Assembly: GCF_001662075.1 (NCBI RefSeq)
Contig: NZ_LYPL01000005.1
Span: 248,001 to 312,000 of the forward strand
Direction of reading: 5' to 3'
From: Rhizobium bangladeshense
Lineage (GTDB): Bacteria > Pseudomonadota > Alphaproteobacteria > Rhizobiales > Rhizobiaceae
DNA length: 64,000 nucleotides
Numbering within the stretch: the stretch's first letter is position 1; each line of letters begins with the position of its first letter. Below, in pieces: positions 16,208 through 25,647 of this stretch. The position numbers and the translations under genes are program-made. The notes under the pieces were generated by a model, which was not told where the DNA came from, searched no databases, and saw nothing but the letters and a program-made list of their open reading frames with translations.

Positions 16208-17944
16208 TCAATAGCCGCCGGCCGACCCTTCCACCGCGCGGGCGTCCATGGCGCCGTTGTAGCGGGCGCCGCCGCCCTTTGCGATGGCGGCAAGGCTTTT
16301 GCCGCCGACGAGGATGCCGGCAGCCTGGCCCCAGACCGCTGCATCATTGCCGCCGTCGAAACTGTAACCCATGGCGGCGAGGGCCTTTTCCGTATCCGGC
16401 GAAAGTGCATAGGGCTCGAGATAGACCTTGTCGGGCTGCCATTGGTGATGGAACCGCGGCGCATTGACCGCTTGGCTGATATCCATCCCGAAATCGACGA
16501 CATTGAGAATTGCCTCCAGCGTGATGGTGATGATACGCGAGCCGCCGGGGCTGCCGATCACCATGAAGGGCTTCCCGTCGCGGGTGACGATCGTCGGGCT
16601 CATCGAGGAGAGCGGCGTCTTTTTCGGGGCAATGGCGTTCGCCTCGCCCTGCACCAGACCGTAGAGGTTCGGCACGCCGGGCTTGGAGGTGAAATCGTCC
16701 ATCTCGTTGTTGAGCAAAACGCCGGTACCGGGTGCCACGACGGCGGCGCCGAAGGAGCCGTTCAGCGTGTAGGTGACGGCGACGGCGTTGCCCTCGTCGT
16801 CGATGATCGAATAATGCGTCGTCTCGTTGCTTTCCTTGCCGCCGAGCGGTTTCAAATTCGCCGACGTGCCGGCCTTGTAGGGATCTATCTTTGCCGCGGT
16901 CTCCTTGGCGTAACCCTTGTCGAGCAATTTTTCGACCGGGTTCTCGACGAAATCGGGATCGCCGAGCGCCGCGTTGCGGTCGACATAGGCGTAGCGCATC
17001 GCCTCGACCATCACGTGCACGGTTTCGGCAGAGGCGTAGCCGAGGTAGGAGAGCGGATAACCTTCGAGGACGTTGAGGATTTCGCAGATGATGACGCCGC
17101 CGGAAGAGGGCGGCGGCGAGGAGATGATGTCGTAGCCGCGGTAATTGCACTCGATCGGCTTCAATTCGCGCACGGCATATTGCTCGAAATCCTGCTTGGC
17201 GAGGATGCCGCCCTTGGCCTGGCTCGCCGTGACGATCGCATCGGCGGGGGCGGCCTTGTAGAAGGCGTCGGGGCCTTTTTCGGAGATGGCGGCGAGGACC
17301 GCGGCGAGATCCGGCTGCGCAAGTTTTTCACCCGGTGCATAGGGCTTGCCATCCGGTTTCAGAAAGATTTTCGCCGCCGTCTCATCCTTGGCGAGGCGTT
17401 TGGCGCTGCCGGAGAGGATGGCCGCGTCGCCCTGTTCCAGAGTGAAGCCTTCCTTGGCGAAGCGAAGGGCCGGCGCGATCAGATCCTGGCGTGAGCGCGT
17501 GCCGTATTTCTCGCGCGCGGTTTCAAAACCCATGACCGAGCCGGGGACGCCGACGGCCAGATAACCGTCGAGGCTGGCGCGCGGCACGATCTCGCCCTTG
17601 GCATCGAGATACATGGTCTTCGTCGCGGCGAGCGGCGCGCGTTCGCGGAAATCGAGGAAGGTTTTGGTTCCGTCTTTCAGGCGGATGGTCATGAAGCCGC
17701 CGCCGCCGAGATTGCCGGCCGAGGGATAGACCACCGCTAGCGCATAACCGACGGCGACGGCCGCATCGACGGCGTTGCCGCCGCTCTTCAGCACTTCGAC
17801 GCCGACATCGGTCGCCAGATGCTGAGCGGTAACGACCATGCCGTGTTCGGCTTCAACAGGTGCGGGCGAGGCCGCGAAAGCCGGGGTCAGGCAGAGCGAC
17901 AATGCCGATATGACCGAGATCGTCCCGATATGCAGGCGGCCCAT
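16208..17944 (-). CDS. ggt: Gamma-glutamyltransferase
   Basis: A 578-aa periplasmic gamma-glutamyltranspeptidase that cleaves glutathione and other gamma-glutamyl compounds. An N-terminal signal peptide (ISALSLCLTPAFAAS) is followed by the large subunit with SGGNAVDAAVAVGYAL. The self-cleavage/nucleophile site NETTHYSIID separates the small subunit, which has PLSSMSPTIV and GSPGGSRI. The precursor cleaves itself before the catalytic Thr. ATG 17944 has GGAGGGGAAATC directly upstream. Standing alone, it may serve glutathione turnover or nitrogen scavenging. Confidence 0.95.
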   Translation of the reverse strand: MGRLHIGTISVISALSLCLTPAFAASPAPVEAEHGMVVTAQHLATDVGVEVLKSGGNAVDAAVAVGYALAVVYPSAGNLGGGGFMTIRLKDGTKTFLDFRERAPLAATKTMYLDAKGEIVPRASLDGYLAVGVPGSVMGFETAREKYGTRSRQDLIAPALRFAKEGFTLEQGDAAILSGSAKRLAKDETAAKIFLKPDGKPYAPGEKLAQPDLAAVLAAISEKGPDAFYKAAPADAIVTASQAKGGILAKQDFEQYAVRELKPIECNYRGYDIISSPPPSSGGVIICEILNVLEGYPLSYLGYASAETVHVMVEAMRYAYVDRNAALGDPDFVENPVEKLLDKGYAKETAAKIDPYKAGTSANLKPLGGKESNETTHYSIIDDEGNAVAVTYTLNGSFGAAVVAPGTGVLLNNEMDDFTSKPGVPNLYGLVQGEANAIAPKKTPLSSMSPTIVTRDGKPFMVIGSPGGSRIITITLEAILNVVDFGMDISQAVNAPRFHHQWQPDKVYLEPYALSPDTEKALAAMGYSFDGGNDAAVWGQAAGILVGGKSLAAIAKGGGARYNGAMDARAVEGSAGGY

Positions 17945-18019
17945 GATTTCCCCTCCTATGGACAACAACGGAAAAACATATGGGGCTGCGCCGGCTCGAG
18001 GCAATGCAGGCGATCGGCT

Positions 18020-19105
18020 TTATGCGAGGCGTTCGATCGAGTTTCCGGCTGAAGGATCATGCCCGCGCGGGGCGCCCGGCTCGAGCGACGGCAACGATGT
18101 CCGATCGCGCGACGCCGCGGCAAGCCGCTCCTCGGCCCGGCGGGCGATTGCCTGCAGGTCGCGCGGCTTGCCGGCGATCTTTTCCATGGCAGCGACGGCG
18201 ACATCGGTCGCGAGATAATCCGGCTTGTGGCCGACGCCGCGGACGGTGATGAGCTCGGAGCCGGCTATGTCGCGGGCAAGGCCGCGTGAATGCAGGTGTT
18301 CCCAGACGATTTCGTCGCTGTCGCCAGTTATGATGACGGTCGGCGCGCTGATCTGGGAATAGAGCGGCGATTGCTCCTTCAGATAGGCGAGAAGCCTTTT
18401 AAAATCGGCGGCGTTGTTGCGGAAGGTGCAGGGCCGCAGCACCAGCGATGGGCCGGTCTTTTCGATGTAATCGATCGGGCGCGGATTGGGATGGAAGACA
18501 TTCAGCGTGCCGCGCTCCAGCCGACTGAGCCCCAGCGGCACGACGATGGCGTGGTTGAACAGCCGGCCGATGACCGGCGCCGTCGCGACATGATAATACC
18601 AGTCGATCCCGCCCGGCCAGGGATGGGTGGCGGGTGCCAGAAAGAGCAGGCCGGATGTCTTTTCGGGATGGCGCAGGCCGAAGGTTGCGGTGATCGCGCC
18701 GCCGAAAGAATGACCGACGATGATCGCCTTCTCGATGCCACGGGCCTCCATCAGCCGGGCAATCGCATCCGCCTGGCCGGAAGGGACCGCATTTTCAGGG
18801 CCGCCGCGTTCGGAATAGCCGTGCCCAGGACGGTCGACGAAGAGCATTTCCGCCCGGCCCTCGAGTGCAGCGCGGAAGGCGACGACCTGGTCGAGCAGAT
18901 TGCCGCTGGCGCCGTGAATGAACACGAGCGCCGGCAGATCGGCATGTTCCGGACGCTTGATATGGACGGCATTCATGCGGTAGCCGCCGACATCCGTCAG
19001 CTCGCCGATATTTGGATAGGTCTGTTCGAAGCGCCGCGCCTTGTAGGAGGAGTAACCGATGGCGGCGGCTAGGGGAGCGAGAAGAGCGGAAACTTCTGCA
19101 AGCAT
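18020..19105 (-). CDS. Alpha/beta hydrolase
   Basis: A 361-aa alpha/beta hydrolase with the nucleophile elbow GHSFGG (Ser), an oxyanion region FIHGASGN, an acid in ITGDSDEIV and a catalytic His in VRGVGHKPDY. The N-terminus (SALLAPLAAAIGY) is a short hydrophobic segment, possibly a membrane anchor. The last 50 residues are basic and not part of the fold. It resembles epoxide hydrolase/esterase-like proteins; substrate unknown. Confidence 0.85.
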   Translation of the reverse strand: MLAEVSALLAPLAAAIGYSSYKARRFEQTYPNIGELTDVGGYRMNAVHIKRPEHADLPALVFIHGASGNLLDQVVAFRAALEGRAEMLFVDRPGHGYSERGGPENAVPSGQADAIARLMEARGIEKAIIVGHSFGGAITATFGLRHPEKTSGLLFLAPATHPWPGGIDWYYHVATAPVIGRLFNHAIVVPLGLSRLERGTLNVFHPNPRPIDYIEKTGPSLVLRPCTFRNNAADFKRLLAYLKEQSPLYSQISAPTVIITGDSDEIVWEHLHSRGLARDIAGSELITVRGVGHKPDYLATDVAVAAMEKIAGKPRDLQAIARRAEERLAAASRDRTSLPSLEPGAPRGHDPSAGNSIERLA

Positions 19106-19225
19106 GGTCTTTACGGGCGATGGTTGCGGCGGTTCTCGAGAGCGGTGGGCGAAGCGTCGCGTAGCTCCCTCGATAATGCTAAACTTGTGCGCTCAGGCCG
19201 GGCTTCAAGATCGGGCGATCCGACA

Positions 19226-19831
19226 TCACGTGCGGTTGCCGGCAAGTTTTTCCGACAGCGTATTGACCTGTTCCTGCGCAGTGCGCTCGGCGGGATAGAT
19301 ATCGAGGAACCGCTCCCAGGCTTTCAACGTCAGCTGATCGTTGCCGGAATTGCTGAGGATCGCGGCCATGCCGGAGAGCGCGCCGAAATGGCGCGGCTCG
19401 AGATCCAGCACATGTCCGATGTCGGACATCGACTTGCGGTAATTGCCCATGACGAAATTCAGCGTAGCGCGGCGATTCCAGCTTTCGGCGTAATCTGGCT
19501 TCAGCGCTATTGCCTCATCGAGGAAATCGAGAGCGGCGGGGTTGCGCTTTTCCTCAATCGCCTTGTCGGCCCATTGCATCAGCAGATTGACGGTCGCGCT
19601 GCCGGAATCATTCCATGCGAGGCGAATTTCGTTGGCGATGCTGCTGGCCTTGTCGGGATCGCGCTCGCGCTTCAGCTGGCTGAAGAGCTGATCGAGACGC
19701 TGCTTCGGTGAATTGGCGGCATTGCTCTGCTCGACGATGACGTCCTTTTCCGCCGCGATGGCCGGAAGCGGAGAGATGGAGAGGACGAGGAAGAGCGGCA
19801 AGGCCGCTGGCATTAAAGCAAAAAAGCGCAT
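19226..19831 (-). CDS. Exported TPR-containing protein
   Basis: A 201-aa protein with a signal peptide (MRFFALMPAALPLFLVL, then AIAAEKD) and a tetratricopeptide-like helical array from about residue 35, including ALDFLDEAIALKPDYAESWNRRA, a good TPR match. It is predicted to be periplasmic and to act as a protein-interaction scaffold; conserved rhizobial protein of unknown role. The start at 19831 fits the signal peptide; the frame runs open to GTG 19885 with hydrophilic sequence ahead. Confidence 0.8.
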   Translation of the reverse strand: MRFFALMPAALPLFLVLSISPLPAIAAEKDVIVEQSNAANSPKQRLDQLFSQLKRERDPDKASSIANEIRLAWNDSGSATVNLLMQWADKAIEEKRNPAALDFLDEAIALKPDYAESWNRRATLNFVMGNYRKSMSDIGHVLDLEPRHFGALSGMAAILSNSGNDQLTLKAWERFLDIYPAERTAQEQVNTLSEKLAGNRT

Positions 19832-19948
19832 GGCGGACATATTAGCCCGCCAACGCCGAAGATCAAACAAATTTGACGTGATCACCGCAGCGACCTACCG
19901 GATGACGAACGGCGCACCGGCGCGGCGCGGCGATCCGGATGCGCGCAA

Positions 19949-20074
19949 TCAGCCCTGACGAGCCTTGTAGCGCGGGTTCAGCTTGTTGATGATGTAGATG
20001 CGGCCTTTGCGACGAACCAGACGGTTGTCACGGTGGCGAGCCTTGAGCGACTTGAGCGAATTCTTGATCTTCAT
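19949..20074 (-). CDS. rpmJ: 50S ribosomal protein L36
   Basis: A 41-aa ribosomal protein, read directly from the sequence: [20 protein letters not shown], then [21 protein letters not shown]. This is the C-minus (zinc-free, longer) form of L36, lacking the CxxC ribbon, common in rhizobia. It is isolated from other ribosomal genes, between the TPR protein and purEK. Confidence 0.95.
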   Translation of the reverse strand: MKIKNSLKSLKARHRDNRLVRRKGRIYIINKLNPRYKARQG

Positions 20075-20134
20075 TTTTCTGATCCGCGATCTCTATGGGG
20101 GAATTCACATTCGCCCGTATCTTTAACAATCAAA

Positions 20135-20155
20135 AGCGCGCCGTCGGGGCGCGCT
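20135..20155 (-). terminator. Terminator of purEK
   Basis: Stem AGCGCGCC / GGCGCGCT with a GTCGG loop. On the minus strand it is followed by TTTTGATTG, about 85 bases after the purK stop and ahead of rpmJ. Confidence 0.7.
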
Positions 20156-20238
20156 CTTTAGGTGGGGAGCAGATACCCCGTCACCTTTTCCGTGTCAACC
20201 ACATGACCGTGTTTTTCCCAGGGCAAGAGGGTGTTTTC

Positions 20239-21315
20239 TCACCGGGAAGGCGGGGATTTCGGCGCCAACGTGGTGACATGGCCCATCTTGCGGCCGGGGC
20301 GCCACTCTGTCTTGCCGTAGAGATGGACCAGCGTATCGGGGCGTCGCAGCCAGTCGGGAACGGCAAGGATATCGTCGCCGATCAGGTTCTGCATGACGCA
20401 GTCGGAATGGCGCGCGCCATCGCCGAGCGGCAGGCCGGCGACGGCACGGATATGCTGCTCGAACTGGCTGACGGTACAGGCCGCTTCCGTCCAGTGTCCG
20501 GAATTGTGTACGCGCGGGGCCATCTCGTTGGCGATCAGGGTGCCGTCGGCAAGCACGAAGAATTCGATGCCGATGACGCCGACATAGTTCAATGCCGCGA
20601 GGATTTTTTCGGCCGACCGACGTGCGGCTTCGCCCGTCGCTGCGGAGATCGCGGCGGGAACCGTCGAGGTATGGAGGATGCCATTGCGGTGAATATTTTC
20701 GGCGGGATCGAAGCAGACGACCGCGCCGTCGGCGGTGCGCGCGGCGATGATCGAGACCTCGCGCTCGAAGGCGACGAAGCTTTCGAGGATCAGCGGCACG
20801 GCGCCGAGCGCAGAATAGGCGCCGTCAGGGCTGTCGGCCACTGAACGAAAAACCTTCTGGCCTTTGCCATCATAACCGAGACGGCGGGTCTTCAACACCC
20901 CCTGGCCGTCGAAGTCCTTCAGTGCCGCCTCGAGATCGGCCTGGCTGTCGATCGCGTGAAAGCGGGCGGTGGTGATGCCGCAATCGTTGAGGAAGCGCTT
21001 TTCGACCAGCCGGTCCTGGGCGGCTTCCAGCGCCTTCGGCGGCGGATAGACGGGAATGCTAGCCGCAAGCGTTTCTGCGGCGGCGACGGGCACGTTCTCG
21101 AATTCGTAGGTGACGACATCGCAGGCGGCGGCAAGTTCGGCCAGCGCCGCCTGATCATCATAGGCGGCAACGATCTGCCGGTTGGCGAGCTGAGCGGCCG
21201 GGCAGTCCGCCTGCGGCTCAAGAATGATCGTGCGGAAATTCAGCCTGGCGGCGGCGATGGCCAGCATGCGGCCGAGCTGGCCGCCGCCGACAATGCCGAT
21301 CGTGCTTACAGTCAT
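20239..21315 (-). CDS. purK: 5-(carboxyamino)imidazole ribonucleotide synthase
   Basis: A 358-aa ATP-grasp enzyme that carboxylates aminoimidazole ribonucleotide to N5-CAIR in purine synthesis. The N-terminal [13 protein letters not shown] is the family signature. The ATP-grasp core has [24 protein letters not shown] and [16 protein letters not shown] 21315 overlaps the purE stop by 4 bp, so the pair is coupled, as usual for purEK. Confidence 0.96.
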   Translation of the reverse strand: MTVSTIGIVGGGQLGRMLAIAAARLNFRTIILEPQADCPAAQLANRQIVAAYDDQAALAELAAACDVVTYEFENVPVAAAETLAASIPVYPPPKALEAAQDRLVEKRFLNDCGITTARFHAIDSQADLEAALKDFDGQGVLKTRRLGYDGKGQKVFRSVADSPDGAYSALGAVPLILESFVAFEREVSIIAARTADGAVVCFDPAENIHRNGILHTSTVPAAISAATGEAARRSAEKILAALNYVGVIGIEFFVLADGTLIANEMAPRVHNSGHWTEAACTVSQFEQHIRAVAGLPLGDGARHSDCVMQNLIGDDILAVPDWLRRPDTLVHLYGKTEWRPGRKMGHVTTLAPKSPPSR

Positions 21316-21806
21316 TGGTCGTCCATCGGGTATTCGGCGATGCTGGCACTCTGACGTTCGCGCCATTCGTCGAGCCGCTCGGCGATTTCTTCGTCGGAAA
21401 GGGCGAGCACAGCGGCGGCGAGAAGGGCGGCGTTGACCGCGCCCGCCTTGCCGATGGCGAGCGTTCCCACCGGAATGCCGGCCGGCATCTGCACGATCGA
21501 CAGGAGGCTATCCTGGCCGGACATGGTTTTCGACTGGACCGGGACGCCGAAGACCGGCAGCGGCGTCATCGATGCGGTCATGCCCGGCAGATGGGCAGCG
21601 CCGCCGGCGCCGGCTATGATGACCTTGAAGCCCTCGGCGCGCGCTCCCTTGGCGAAATTCGCCATGCGGTCGGGCGTGCGGTGCGCGGAGATGATGCGCG
21701 CATCATAAGGGATTTCCAGGGCTTCCAGCGTATCGGCCGCGTTCTTCATGGTTTCCCAATCGGATTGGCTGCCCATGATAATGGCGACGGGTGGTCTGTC
21801 TGTCAT
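21312..21806 (-). CDS. purE: N5-CAIR mutase
   Basis: A 164-aa class I PurE, which moves the carboxyl group of N5-CAIR to give CAIR, the step after PurK. Motifs: [12 protein letters not shown] at the N-terminus, [10 protein letters not shown], and [12 protein letters not shown] with [10 protein letters not shown]. The start at 21806 (MTDRPPVAI) is preferred to the ATG 21 bases upstream. It overlaps purK by 4 bp. Confidence 0.96.
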   Translation of the reverse strand: MTDRPPVAIIMGSQSDWETMKNAADTLEALEIPYDARIISAHRTPDRMANFAKGARAEGFKVIIAGAGGAAHLPGMTASMTPLPVFGVPVQSKTMSGQDSLLSIVQMPAGIPVGTLAIGKAGAVNAALLAAAVLALSDEEIAERLDEWRERQSASIAEYPMDDQ

Positions 21807-21849
21807 CGTTGCCGCTATTCCTCTCAAGCAATGCGATCGGGCGATGCGA

Positions 21850-22053
21850 TCAGGCGATGATATCAGGAACGATCTGATCTTCCAGCTTGGAGAGCTTGTC
21901 CTTGATGACGAGCTTCTTCTTTTTCATGCGCTGGATTCGCAGAGCGTCGCATCCGGTCTCGATCATGGCGTTGATCGCGGCGTCGAAATCCTCGTGCTCC
22001 TGACGCAGCCGCGCCACCATGAGCCTGATTTCCGCCTGTTCCTGATCGGCCAT
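21850..22053 (-). CDS. YdcH/DUF465 family protein
   Basis: A 67-aa helical protein of the DUF465 (YdcH) family: [12 protein letters not shown] then [17 protein letters not shown]. These short coiled-coil proteins are widespread in alphaproteobacteria and have no settled function. It lies upstream of purE on the same strand with a 43-bp gap, so it may lead the purEK unit. A second family member is on the other strand 230 bp away. Confidence 0.8.
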   Translation of the reverse strand: MADQEQAEIRLMVARLRQEHEDFDAAINAMIETGCDALRIQRMKKKKLVIKDKLSKLEDQIVPDIIA

Positions 22054-22281
22054 ATGCATTCCCCGTTGTCGTCTTCGGATCTTGTCCGATCTGCCGATGA
22101 TTTCCGCAAGCTCCTATCACCAAATACGGGTAACGGCTAGTTAGTCTTGATCATGAATTTGCCATCTCATCTCCATCTTTTCGCCTTCGACAAGCCTTCA
22201 AAAATATGTCACAGTCCGGCGCGTTGACACCTTGATCCCCGACGATGATGGCCGGGGAGGGTAAGAGGAAGGAAGGGTCAA

Positions 22282-22455
22282 ATGACAGTTCAAGCTCATC
22301 TTGAATCACTCCAGAAAAAGCATGTTGCTCTCGAGGAGGAGCTGCACGCGCTCAGAACAGCTCCCTCTATCTCCGATACGGAAATTGCCGAATGCAAGCG
22401 CCGCAAGCTGCGCATCAAGGACGAGATTCAGCGTCTCAAGTCATCCGTCCACTGA
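22282..22455 (+). CDS. Second YdcH/DUF465 family protein
   Basis: A 57-aa protein below usual gene-calling size: MTVQAHLESLQKKHVALEEE, then a helix ending RRKLRIKDEIQRLKSS. It has the DUF465 pattern and an excellent ribosome site (AGGAAGGAAGGG). It is divergent from the first member, and a TTGACA at 22224 offers a promoter. A long hairpin terminator follows at 22555. Confidence 0.8.
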   Translation: MTVQAHLESLQKKHVALEEELHALRTAPSISDTEIAECKRRKLRIKDEIQRLKSSVH

Positions 22456-22554
22456 TCTTCCCAAGGGTCGCCGGCCGATCATCTTGCGTATGAAGAGGTA
22501 AATCCATCCATTCCGCCTAAAATTTGCAAGACCCGGTGATTTGACACCAGAATT

Positions 22555-22595
22555 GCGCCAGCCCGATGCTCGCGGCATCGTGGCTGGCGCCTTTG
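22555..22595 (+). terminator. Long hairpin downstream of the YdcH gene
   Basis: Fourteen paired bases (GCGCCAGCC-CGATG against CATCG-t-GGCTGGCGC) around a 7-base loop, followed by CCTTTGC, about 100 bases after the YdcH stop. It is probably an intrinsic terminator; the 100-base 3' region could also be a small RNA tail. Confidence 0.6.
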
Positions 22596-22655
22596 CATCT
22601 CCCGCGCCGCCGATCGTCTTCATTGGATTAGGTTTGGGGTCTTGTCGGAGGGCGA

Positions 22656-22916
22656 TCAGGCCCAGAACTGATCCAGCCACAGATTGAGCTTGTCGAAGCC
22701 GCGGTTATTGACCGCGTAGATGCGTTTCGTGCCTTCCGACGTCACCGAGACGAGGTTGCTGTCGAGCAGCGCCTTCAGGTGTTGCGACACGGCCGGCCGG
22801 CTGATCGGCAGGCCCTCGGCGAGCTCGTTGACTGTCCGCGGCGCGCGCCGCAATTCCTCCAGCAGAAACCGCCGGTTCGGATCGGCAATCGCAGAGAAGG
22901 GGTCCGTGTTCGACAT
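22656..22916 (-). CDS. ArsR-family HTH regulator
   Basis: An 86-aa winged-helix repressor: FSAIADPNRRFLLEELRR, then the recognition helix in ISRPAVSQHLKALLDS, then the wing SEGTKRIYAV. There is no cysteine pair, so it does not look metal-sensing. The start at 22916 (MSNTDPF) matches family N-termini. Usually such regulators control an adjacent SRPBCC gene; here the neighbours are a TauE permease and YdcH, so the target is unclear. Confidence 0.85.
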   Translation of the reverse strand: MSNTDPFSAIADPNRRFLLEELRRAPRTVNELAEGLPISRPAVSQHLKALLDSNLVSVTSEGTKRIYAVNNRGFDKLNLWLDQFWA

Positions 22917-22988
22917 GGCGGGAACGCTACGGCAAACCGGCCGCGGCGGCAAGAAAATTGTGCGTTGCAGCGAGGAGCACGGCCGCCC

Positions 22989-23753
22989 TTACCCGCCGAG
23001 GCCCTCGCGCACGATCAGCAAGGCGGCGATGAAGGCCATCGCATACATGAAGGGGTAGAAGATCGCCGGCTGCATGCGGCGCACGCACCAGGCGCCGGCA
23101 AGCGTGGCGAGCGGGGCGAAGGGCAGCAGCGTCGCCGAGGTCGCAAGGTTCTGCGTGTCGAGCTGGCCGAGCGCGAAATAGGGGATCAGCTTGACGGCAT
23201 TGAGGATCGCGAAGAAGCGCACGCTGGTGCCGGTATATTCGCGCGGCTGCAGCTTGAGCGGCAGGGCATAGACCTGGAACGGCGCGCCGCCGGCATGGGC
23301 GACGAAGCTGCCATAACCGGAAAACGTCCCCCAGAGGCTGGCAGCAACCGGCCGCTGGCCACGCGGCTGGGTCACCTTGTCGATGCCGGGACCGAAATTG
23401 CTCCAGAAATAGCGAAGGCAGAAGAGGACGGTAACCGCCCCGATGACGATGCGCAGCATGTTGCCCGGAACCAGCGCCGACGTCGCCCAGCCGAGGCCGA
23501 TGCCGAATATTGCGCCCGGCAGCATGATCTTCAGCGTCGTCCAATCGCCATGCTTGCGCCAGATGACGAGCGAAATCATATCCATGAAGATCAGAATCGG
23601 CAGCAGGATCGCCGCCGCTTCGACCGGCGAGACGACCAGAGCGAGAAAGGGCAGCCCGATCAGCGACAAAGCGTCGCCCATGCCGCCTTTCGCGAGGCCG
23701 ACCAGGAGGACGGCGGGCACGGCGGCGTAGTAGAATGACAAATCCTGCGGCAT
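22989..23753 (-). CDS. TauE/SafE family membrane permease
   Basis: A 254-aa integral membrane protein with about eight hydrophobic segments, of the TauE/SafE (DUF81) family of anion exporters, often for sulfite or organosulfonates. The family signature GLAKGGMGDALSLIGLPFLAL is at residues about 19-40 and a repeated G-SFVAHAGGAPFQVYALP lies in the second half. The ATG at 23753 has GAGGAGGAC about 12 bases upstream; the open frame beyond it is shadow of the opposite-strand gene. Divergent from the thiamine-phosphate-synthase-like gene. Confidence 0.88.
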   Translation of the reverse strand: MPQDLSFYYAAVPAVLLVGLAKGGMGDALSLIGLPFLALVVSPVEAAAILLPILIFMDMISLVIWRKHGDWTTLKIMLPGAIFGIGLGWATSALVPGNMLRIVIGAVTVLFCLRYFWSNFGPGIDKVTQPRGQRPVAASLWGTFSGYGSFVAHAGGAPFQVYALPLKLQPREYTGTSVRFFAILNAVKLIPYFALGQLDTQNLATSATLLPFAPLATLAGAWCVRRMQPAIFYPFMYAMAFIAALLIVREGLGG

Positions 23754-23861
23754 GCTTTCGGCGTCCTCCTCTTGCAAGCCTCCTCTAACGGAACTACTCA
23801 CACAAAACGAGTGCGGATCCGTCCTTTCGAAAGGGGAATTCGCTGGAAACGGAAAGACCTC

Positions 23862-24515
23862 ATGACCGAACCGGAAAACCGCTGCCGCGTTGTGCTCATC
23901 GCCCCCGATATCGCCGATGCCGATGAACAGGCAAAGATCGTTGCCGACGCGCTGAAAGGCGGCGATGTCGCCTCGGTGATCGTGCCGCAATACGGGCTCG
24001 ACGACGGCGCCTTTCAAAAACATGCCGAAAAGCTGGTGCCTGTCATTCAGGATGCCGGGGCGGCGGCGCTGATTGCAGGCGATAGCCGCGTGGCGAGACG
24101 GGCAAAGGCCGATGGCCTGCATCTTTCCGGCAATGCCGAGGCGCTGTCGGAGGCGATCGACAAGCACGCGCCGAAGCTCATCGTCGGCGGCGGCAATGCG
24201 GCCGACCGGCACACGGCGCTGGAGATCGGCGAAGTGAGGCCGGACTATATCTTCTTCGGCAAGCTCGATGGCGACATCAAGCCGGAGGCCCATCCGAAGA
24301 ACCTTGCGCTCGGCGAATGGTGGGCTTCGATGATCGAAATCCCTTGCATCGTCATGGGCGGCACCGATCCGGCCTCGGCGCTCGCCGTTGCCGAAACCGG
24401 AGCGGAGTTCGTGGCGCTGCGGCTGGCGGTCTTCGGCGAGCCCGCCCGGGCGCCATCCGTCATTGCAGAAATCAACGCGCTGCTTGACGAAAAAGCGCCA
24501 CGGTTTGAGGATTGA
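23862..24515 (+). CDS. Thiamine-phosphate-synthase-like protein
   Basis: A 217-aa TIM-barrel protein of the TenI/ThiE superfamily, related to the enzyme that joins the thiazole and pyrimidine halves of thiamine. The substrate-binding DGLHLSG and a terminal phosphate loop (VMGGTDPASA) are recognisable. The usual ND-R substrate motif reads AGDSRVA, so it may not be a true ThiE. There are no other thi genes nearby. It is followed after 10 bp by the Sel1-repeat gene, suggesting one transcript. Confidence 0.75.
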   Translation: MTEPENRCRVVLIAPDIADADEQAKIVADALKGGDVASVIVPQYGLDDGAFQKHAEKLVPVIQDAGAAALIAGDSRVARRAKADGLHLSGNAEALSEAIDKHAPKLIVGGGNAADRHTALEIGEVRPDYIFFGKLDGDIKPEAHPKNLALGEWWASMIEIPCIVMGGTDPASALAVAETGAEFVALRLAVFGEPARAPSVIAEINALLDEKAPRFED

Positions 24516-24525
24516 AATCGCGTTC

Positions 24526-25608
24526 ATGCCGATCCCGCCCGCCCGCCACTTGAAATATCTGCTCGCCAGCATCGCCGTTCTCCTTGCAGCCGGGCCGGAT
24601 ATCGCTCTGGCGCAGGCAGCCGACAGCGTCATCAGCCCGCCGGTCCCGGCGCCGGCTTCGACCTTTCGCACCGACCGGCCCGCCGGTCCCGGCGTGCGAC
24701 CCTCCGATGGCGTCGGGGTTTTCGACCGGATGGGCGCGAAGCTGCCGGACCTGCCGCCGGAGAAGGACTACAAGGGGCCGGTCGACGAGGCTTACGGCGC
24801 TTACCAGCGCGGCTATTACCTGACAGCAATGGATAAGGCGCTGCCGCGCGCCCAACTCGGCGATCCGGCGGCGCAGACACTGATCGGCGAAATCCTCTCA
24901 CAGGGTCTCGGCGTCAAGAAGGACGTGAAGAACGCGGCCTTCTGGTACGGCAAGGCGGCCGAAGGCGGCGATCCGGCGGCAATGTTCAAATATGCGCTGA
25001 TGCTGATGGAAGGCGAAGGCGTGCCGCGCGACAAGGTCAAGGCCGACGACTACATGCGCAAGGCGGCCGAGGCCGGCAACCCCTCAGCCGAATTCAACTG
25101 GGCGCAGATCCTCGTGGCCGACAATCCCGGCGAGAAGGGGCTGAAGCTGGCGCTGCCATTCTATGAGAAATCGGCCGAGCAGGGCATTGCCGATTCGCAA
25201 TATGCGGTGGCGCAGCTTTACGCGACGCTGAAAGACCTGCCGGAGGAAAAGAAGCGACTCGCCCGCGAGTGGATGGCGCGCGCGGCGCGGGCCGGCTTCG
25301 ACACGGCCCAACTCGATCTCGGCATCTGGCTCGTCAACGGCATCGGCGGCCCGAAGGATTATGTCAAAGGTTTCGAATGGCTGAAACTTGCGGCCAATGG
25401 CGGCAATGTCGCGGCGCAAAACAAGCTCGCCCACCTCTATGTCAATGCCATCGGCACGCCGCCCAATCCAGTCGAGGCGGCGAAGTGGTACGTGCTGTCG
25501 CGCCGCGCCGGGCTTGCCGATCCGGCGCTCGAGGATTTTTACCTCGGCATTGAAGACGACCAGCAGAAGGCTGCGATCGATGCCGCCAACAAGTTCCGCC
25601 GACGCTAA
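24526..25608 (+). CDS. Exported Sel1-like repeat protein
   Basis: A 360-aa protein with a signal peptide (LLASIAVLLAAGPDIALAQA), a proline-rich linker (residues 35-60) and about six Sel1-like repeats, each of the form A-x-WY-KAAE-G-PAA-x-x-L. It is predicted to be periplasmic. Sel1 proteins act as scaffolds and regulators in rhizobia (ExoR is one), but this is longer and not ExoR. ATG 24526 is close behind the upstream stop. Confidence 0.85.
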   Translation: MPIPPARHLKYLLASIAVLLAAGPDIALAQAADSVISPPVPAPASTFRTDRPAGPGVRPSDGVGVFDRMGAKLPDLPPEKDYKGPVDEAYGAYQRGYYLTAMDKALPRAQLGDPAAQTLIGEILSQGLGVKKDVKNAAFWYGKAAEGGDPAAMFKYALMLMEGEGVPRDKVKADDYMRKAAEAGNPSAEFNWAQILVADNPGEKGLKLALPFYEKSAEQGIADSQYAVAQLYATLKDLPEEKKRLAREWMARAARAGFDTAQLDLGIWLVNGIGGPKDYVKGFEWLKLAANGGNVAAQNKLAHLYVNAIGTPPNPVEAAKWYVLSRRAGLADPALEDFYLGIEDDQQKAAIDAANKFRRR

Positions 25609-25647
25609 ATTAATCGCGCCTCGCGTCCCAACCGGGGCGACTTTAAA

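Noticed and set aside
20095..20238. Riboswitch upstream of rpmJ or purEK
   Set aside because: The region contains a plain terminator for purEK; no conserved aptamer features recognised.
23754..24671. Long N-terminal extension of the TauE-type permease
   Set aside because: The added sequence is the antisense of the thiamine-synthase-like gene; the permease proper starts at 23753.
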